Assembly (NCBI GenBank): GCA_026785765.1
Contig: JAJAZK010000439.1
Span: forward strand, 1 to 5,786
Direction: 5' to 3'
Origin: Rhodoferax sp.
GTDB lineage: Bacteria > Pseudomonadota > Gammaproteobacteria > Burkholderiales > Burkholderiaceae_C
Length of the DNA: 5,786 nt
Notes under the pieces: generated by a model
Told to the model about the DNA's origin: nothing
Seen by the model: only the letters and a program-made list of their open reading frames with translations
Database searches by the model: none
Made by a program: the position numbers and the translations under genes
Shown: piece after piece, positions 1-5,786 of the stretch
How positions within the stretch are numbered: position 1 is the stretch's first letter
Layout of the letters: every line of letters begins with the position of its first letter

Positions 1-21
1 ATACCAATATCAACGGGCAAC

Positions 22-44
22 AAAGAGGAATGCCGTCCTCGTTT
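22..44 (-). terminator. Possible hairpin terminator after the truncated synthetase
   Basis: On the minus strand, directly after the TAG at 45-47, GAGGA (40-36) and TCCTC (29-25) form a 5-bp stem around a 6-nt loop. Flanking AAA and TTT can extend the stem past a single-base bulge, and TTTGTT follows. This resembles a short intrinsic terminator, but the stem is weak and the T run is interrupted. It may instead be subterminal structure of an inserted element, since it lies beyond the point where the synthetase loses its family sequence. Confidence 0.25.
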
Positions 45-1472
45 CTACCTACTGCGGTGAAATATTCGGGCTAGTACCGCAGGGTGGCGGTACAGCACGT
101 CTTCCACCTCCAGTGAGGAAATGTTTTCGCCGCCGGAGATGATGATGTCCTTGCTGCGGTCCTTCACCTTCATGTAACCGTCCGGATACTGGACGGCCAG
201 GTCGCCACTGTGAAACCAGCCACCGGCAAAGGCTTCCTGTGTGGCCGCCGGGTTCTTCAGGTAACCCTTCATCGATATGTTTCCCTTGAACATGATTTCC
301 CCCATCGTCTCGCCATCCTGGGGTACTGGCAACATGGTCTGCGGATCAAGCACGCGGGCGTCGCACTCCAGGTGGTAACGCACGCCCTGGCGGGCGTTCA
401 GACGCGAACGTTCACCAATGTCCAGCGCGTCCCAGCTGTCGTGTTTGGCGCAAGCCGTGGCCGGGCCGCATACCTCGGTCAGTCCATACACATGGGTCAG
501 ATCAAAACCCATCTGCTCCATGCCCTCGATCATGGACGCTGGTGGCGCGGCACCGGCCACCATGGCTTTGATGCCTGCGCGTAGCCCGTGCTTCATGGCA
601 TCCGGCGCGTTCACCAGCATGCCGTGCACGATCGGCGCGCCGCAGTAGTGGGTAACCGCATGGGTGCGCATGGCGTCGAACACCGCCTGCGGCTCGACCT
701 TGCGCAGGCATACGTTGACTCCCGCGCGCAGCGCCAGCGTCCATAAAAAACACCAGCCGTTCGCATGGAACATCGGTAGCGTCCACAGATACACCGGGTG
801 TTTGGGCATATCCCATTCAAGAATGTTGGAGATCGAGTTCAGCGCCGCGCCGCGGTGGTGGTACACCACGCCCTTGGGATTGCCGGTGGTACCGCTGGTG
901 TAGTTCAGGCTGATCGCGTCCCACTCATCGGCGGGCAGGCTCCATGCAAAGTTCGGGTCACCCTGCGCCAGCAACGCCTCGTACGTCAGGCTGCCGATGG
1001 TCGGTGCAGGTCCGAACACCGCATCCTCCACGTCAACCACCAGCAGCGGCGACGTCGACTTGCGCAGGCTGATGGCACGCGCCATGACCGCGCTGAACTC
1101 CGGGTCGACCAGCACCACGCCCGCCTCTGCATGGTCGAGCATGAAGGCAATGGTTTCGGCGTCCAGCCGGGTGTTGAGGGCGTTGAGCACGGCGCCAGCC
1201 ATGGGCACCCCGAAGTGCGCCTCCACCATCGGCGGCGTGTTCGACAACATCACCGCTACCGTGTCGCCGCGGCCGATGCCGTGGCGCATCAGCGCACTGG
1301 CAAGGCGCCGACAGCGCTGGTAGACCTCCAGCCAGTTGTAGCGCAGTGTTCCATGGACCACCGCCAGGCGTTGCGGATAGACCTCAGCCGTGCGTTCGAT
1401 GAAAGACAATGGTGAAAGGGCCACAAAATTGGCGTCGTTGCGTGGCAGGTCCTGGTCGTAGATCGTCGGCAT
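45..1472 (-). pseudogene. Acyl-CoA synthetase (AMP-forming), 3'-truncated
   Basis: The family activates a carboxylic acid with ATP to an acyl-adenylate and transfers it to CoA in the cytoplasm; the substrate here cannot be read from sequence. Counting from the ATG at 1472, the protein has 475 residues. Visible motifs are the P-loop YTSGTTGNPKG (from Y191), A5 YGLTE (329-333), A7 HSGD (ending at D424) and the A8 hinge KDRSKDIIISGGEN (around 436-450). After HPAVL (ending about residue 467) the expected lid continuation is replaced by ARIFHRSR and a TAG stop. About 70-80 residues are missing compared with the usual 540-550, including the catalytic A10 lysine of the TGKxxK motif, so full activity is unlikely. 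I chose the start at 1472 because MPTIYDQDLPRN matches the family N-terminus and GGAG lies 6 nt upstream; an in-frame ATG at 1526 would overlap dnaG. The gene diverges from dnaG. Family assignment is very secure; pseudogene status is inferred from the missing lid. Confidence 0.85.
52..82. repeat. 7-bp inverted repeat spanning the synthetase breakpoint
   Basis: CTGCGGT at 52-58 and ACCGCAG at 76-82 are perfect inverted copies separated by 17 bp. The right copy lies in native synthetase codons (HPAV); the left copy lies in the unrelated tail. The loss of family similarity near position 74 falls between them. This could mark an insertion or recombination joint, but a 7-bp repeat can also arise by chance. 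Confidence 0.35.
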
Positions 1473-1503
1473 GCTGCGCTCCGGTAAAGACACAATAGTA
1501 CCC
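1473..1503. promoter_or_regulatory. 31-bp divergent intergenic gap
   Basis: This gap separates the divergent starts of the synthetase (1472) and dnaG (1504). It contains the synthetase ribosome binding site and, on the plus strand, CACAAT at 1491-1496, a 4-of-6 match to a -10 box with no matching -35. If that box were used, the dnaG transcript would begin at or next to its GTG. It is too short for two conventional promoters plus leaders, so promoters for both genes probably lie inside the opposite coding sequence. No regulator site was recognised. Confidence 0.3.
1479..1482 (-). promoter_or_regulatory. Ribosome binding site of the acyl-CoA synthetase
   Basis: GGAG on the minus strand sits 6 nt before the ATG at 1472. 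It decides the start: it supports the 475-residue form over the 18-residue-longer form starting at 1526, which would overlap the beginning of dnaG. Confidence 0.6.
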
Positions 1504-3333
1504 GTGGCCATTCCCCAGTCATTCATCCAGGAACTCGTGGCCCGCGCCGACGTGGTGGATATCGTCGGGCGTTATGTACAGCTCAGAAAGGCGGGCGCCA
1601 ATTTTTCCGGCCTGTGCCCGTTCCACGCAGAAAAGTCGCCATCCTTCACCGTCAGCCCGAGCAAGCAGTTCTACCACTGCTTTGGCTGCGGGAAAAATGG
1701 CAACGCGATCGGCTTTCTGATGGACCACGCAGGCATGGGATTCATCGAAGCAGTGAAGGACCTGGCCGGGCAATACGGCATGCAGGTGCCTGAAGAAGAA
1801 ACCACGCCACAGGACCGTGCACGTGCCGCCGAACAGCGCCAGAAGCAGGACACCTTGACCGACGTGCTGGAGAAAGCGGCCGCGGCCTACCGCCATGCCT
1901 TGAAAGACACACCGCGCGCCGTAGAGTACCTCAAAGGGCGGGGGCTGAGCGGGGACGTCGCGCGCCAGTTTGGCATGGGCTACGCACCCCAGGGATGGCG
2001 CAACCTGGCCAGCGTGTTTTCGCAGTACGACGACCCGCTGCTGGTGGAAAGTGGCCTGGTGATCCAGAGCCAGGACGAGGACGGTGGCGAGGAAAAGCGC
2101 TACGACCGCTTTCGCGACCGCATCATGTTCCCGATCCGCAACGTCAAGGGTGAATGCATCGGCTTTGGAGGTCGCGTGCTGGGCGACGAAAAGCCGAAGT
2201 ACCTGAATTCGCCAGAGACCCCGGTGTTCAGCAAGGGGCGCGAGTTGTACGGGTTGTTTGAGGCGCGCAGCGCCTTGCGCGAGCGGGGCTATGTGCTGGT
2301 GACAGAGGGCTATACGGACGTGGTGGCGCTGGCCCAGCTCGGAATCCCCAACGCAGTAGCAACCCTGGGCACCGCCTGCACGCCGGACCATGTGCAAAAG
2401 TTGTTCCGTTTCACGGACTCCGTCGTATTCAGTTTTGATGGCGATGCGGCCGGACGGCGTGCTGCGCGCAAGGCACTGGACGGCGCGCTGCCCTACGCCA
2501 CCGATGTACGCAGCGTCAAGTTCCTGTTCCTGCCGGCCGAACACGACCCCGACAGCTACATCCGGGCCTTCGGCAACGACGGCTTTGCGCGTTGCATCAG
2601 CGAAGCGGTGCCGCTGAGCCGATTTCTGGTCGACGCCGCGCGCGACGGCTGTGACCTGAATACCGCGGAAGGCCGGGCCCGACTGGCCAGCAACGCAAGT
2701 CCCTTATGGAGCCAGATGCCCGACGGCGCCCTCAAGCGCCAGTTGCTCGGCGAGATTGCGAGTCTGGTGCAGCTCGCGCCACGCGAACTGACGGACCTCT
2801 GGTTGCCACGCGACGGCCGTGCCGGCTCCGGACAGCCGGCAATTCGACGCGGCGCCGGTGATGTCCAGCGCAGCCGGTCGCCGCCGCGCCAGCGCCCGGC
2901 CAGTCGGGCCGACCACGCAGCGCGGATTTTTCTGGGCCACATGGCAGGCTGGGAGCAATTCTCGGCCGAGGACCATGGCATGTTGTGCGGTTTGCCGGCG
3001 CCCCACGGCCCGTTGTTCGTATGGCTGGAGCAGCAGGTGCATACACATGGCCCGCAGCCGTGGGGAGCGCTGCGCGAGGGACTGCGTGGGCAGGCCTGCG
3101 AAGAGCTGGCGCTGCGCCTGATGTCTGCCTCGGAATTGACCGCGACAGCAGAGCAGCAGGATTCTGTCGAAGAACTGCACAACCTGCTCAAACGCTTGCT
3201 GATCGAGCAACTCAAGGCGCAGGAAACCGCCGCCATCGAGGCATCCCGCACCGACCCGGCAGCCTTGCAGCGGTACCGTGAATTGCAGGCGCGCAGAAGC
3301 GAGCTGGAGGCCTCGATACCGCACCAGACTTGA
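1504..3333 (+). CDS. dnaG: DNA primase DnaG
   Basis: DnaG synthesises the short RNA primers for lagging-strand replication, working with the DnaB helicase at the fork. The protein has 609 residues from GTG at 1504 (E. coli 581). The N-terminal CHC2 zinc-binding domain shows C38, H41, C59 and C62 with the expected spacing. The catalytic core follows with RFRDRIMFPI and GGRVLG, then the TOPRIM acidic residues E268 (in TEGYTD) and D312/D314 (in DGDAAG), which bind metal. The core ends near LTDLW (about residue 433). An Arg/Pro-rich linker (about 435-470) then leads to an alpha-helical C-terminal domain expected to bind DnaB. The start is set by family alignment (AIPQSFIQEL); GTG has no good Shine-Dalgarno, and an in-frame ATG at 1471 would add 11 residues. 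One variation is Thr in EGYTD, where many proteobacterial primases have Met. It lies 230 bp upstream of rpoD on the same strand, as in the macromolecular synthesis operon. Confidence 0.97.
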   Translation: MAIPQSFIQELVARADVVDIVGRYVQLRKAGANFSGLCPFHAEKSPSFTVSPSKQFYHCFGCGKNGNAIGFLMDHAGMGFIEAVKDLAGQYGMQVPEEETTPQDRARAAEQRQKQDTLTDVLEKAAAAYRHALKDTPRAVEYLKGRGLSGDVARQFGMGYAPQGWRNLASVFSQYDDPLLVESGLVIQSQDEDGGEEKRYDRFRDRIMFPIRNVKGECIGFGGRVLGDEKPKYLNSPETPVFSKGRELYGLFEARSALRERGYVLVTEGYTDVVALAQLGIPNAVATLGTACTPDHVQKLFRFTDSVVFSFDGDAAGRRAARKALDGALPYATDVRSVKFLFLPAEHDPDSYIRAFGNDGFARCISEAVPLSRFLVDAARDGCDLNTAEGRARLASNASPLWSQMPDGALKRQLLGEIASLVQLAPRELTDLWLPRDGRAGSGQPAIRRGAGDVQRSRSPPRQRPASRADHAARIFLGHMAGWEQFSAEDHGMLCGLPAPHGPLFVWLEQQVHTHGPQPWGALREGLRGQACEELALRLMSASELTATAEQQDSVEELHNLLKRLLIEQLKAQETAAIEASRTDPAALQRYRELQARRSELEASIPHQT

Positions 3334-3354
3334 GGCAAGGCAAATGGGTATAAT
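3325..3354 (+). promoter_or_regulatory. Candidate sigma-70 promoter for rpoD
   Basis: A perfect TATAAT lies at 3349-3354, 16 bp past the dnaG stop codon. The best -35 candidate, CAGACT at 3325-3330 with an 18-bp spacer, matches only the GAC core of TTGACA. A TG at 3345-3346 is one base too far upstream for a standard extended -10. Predicted transcription start is about 3361, giving an rpoD leader near 200 nt. An rpoD-proximal promoter would let sigma factor be made independently of primase; in E. coli, rpoD is known to have its own promoters within dnaG. Confidence 0.5.
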
Positions 3355-3563
3355 CCAAAGTTGACTGCGCAAGAGCGACAGCAGCACTTCCGGGCCCAGC
3401 CAACCGTTGACCTTGTTCACGACCGGCTACCTCACCGCAAGGACTGCATCCCAAATGTTCGCCCGCCCATCTTGCCAGGCAATTGCTTAGCCGCTTCTCT
3501 GCTCTTTGCGCCACGTCTAAGGCGCTGTCCTGCTTTGTAACTTTGATGTCCTGAGGTTTTTCC
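3334..3563 (+). other. dnaG-rpoD spacer / rpoD leader
   Basis: This 230-bp stretch has no recognisable gene, tRNA, known riboswitch or intrinsic terminator, so readthrough from dnaG into rpoD is likely. Beyond the TATAAT it contains several small elements. These are an odd palindrome TTGCCAGGCAA (3472-3482), a GCGCC/GGCGC stem with an 8-nt loop (3508-3525), two copies of TGTCCTG exactly 21 bp apart (3526-3532 and 3547-3553), and ACCTCA at 3429-3434. The last is complementary to TGAGGT (3552-3557), which contains the rpoD Shine-Dalgarno. Each is short enough to be chance. Confidence 0.4.
3553..3556 (+). promoter_or_regulatory. Ribosome binding site of rpoD
   Basis: GAGG ends 7 nt before the ATG at 3564, ideal spacing. 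It fixes the rpoD start and excludes the ATG at 3546, which meets a TGA after two codons. Confidence 0.7.

Positions 3564-5786
<2,223 letters not shown>

Noticed and set aside
75..92. TACCGC/GCGGTA inverted repeat as an element end
   Set aside because: Both arms lie in native synthetase codons for LYRHPAV, so ordinary coding sequence explains it.
798..1415. A 205-codon plus-strand frame inside the synthetase
   Set aside because: It is opposite the clearly real ANL motifs and gives a His/Arg-rich translation typical of a shadow frame.
1519..2544. A 341-codon open frame antisense to dnaG
   Set aside because: It lies entirely opposite the strongly conserved zinc and TOPRIM coding sequence, its translation resembles no family I know, and such frames are common opposite GC-rich genes.
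3407..3435. TTGACC at 3407-3412 as a -35 box of a second rpoD promoter
   Set aside because: No -10-like sequence occurs 16-18 bp downstream; the positions read CCTCAC or similar.
3465..3472. GCCCATCT as a heat-shock sigma-32 -10 element
   Set aside because: It resembles CCCCATNT, but no CTTGAA-like -35 lies at the proper distance upstream.
3455..3490. An 11-codon frame (MFARPSCQAIA) in the rpoD leader, considered as a leader peptide
   Set aside because: The only purine-rich sequence upstream (AAGGA, 3439-3443) is 11 nt away, the codons show no regulatory run, and no attenuator-like terminator follows.
3508..3525. GCGCC/GGCGC hairpin as a dnaG terminator
   Set aside because: The stem is 5 bp with an 8-nt loop and is not followed by a T run.

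Overview
This window comes from a GC-rich betaproteobacterial chromosome, most likely order Burkholderiales and possibly family Oxalobacteraceae. The assignment rests on remembered family resemblance of the RpoD and DnaG proteins, including the long Lys/Ala/Pro-rich N-terminal tail of RpoD; no search was run. Most of the window is ordinary housekeeping sequence, and I see no strong candidate for a new biological system.

Layout. (1) Positions 1-44 hold no gene, only a small hairpin that could be a terminator or part of an inserted element. (2) Positions 45-1472, minus strand: an acyl-CoA synthetase of the AMP-forming (ANL) superfamily. It is intact from its start through the A8 hinge motif, then changes abruptly to an unrelated 8-residue tail and a stop. 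It lacks the C-terminal lid domain with the catalytic lysine and is probably a pseudogene. (3) Positions 1504-3333, plus strand: dnaG, the replication primase, complete, diverging from the synthetase across only 31 bp. (4) Positions 3334-3563: a 230-bp spacer with a consensus TATAAT just after the dnaG stop. It probably carries an rpoD promoter and encodes a roughly 200-nt untranslated leader. (5) Positions 3564-5786, plus strand: rpoD, the primary sigma-70 factor, running off the window end before region 4.

How the genes work together. dnaG and rpoD are the replication-priming and transcription-initiation members of the classical macromolecular synthesis operon (rpsU-[yqeY]-dnaG-rpoD). Here the usual upstream partners are not next to dnaG; a divergent, damaged catabolic gene sits there instead. 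That suggests a rearrangement or insertion upstream of dnaG. The points most worth a second look are the synthetase breakpoint near position 74, the displaced operon head, the rpoD leader, and the histone-H1-like, AT-hook-like N-terminal tail of RpoD.
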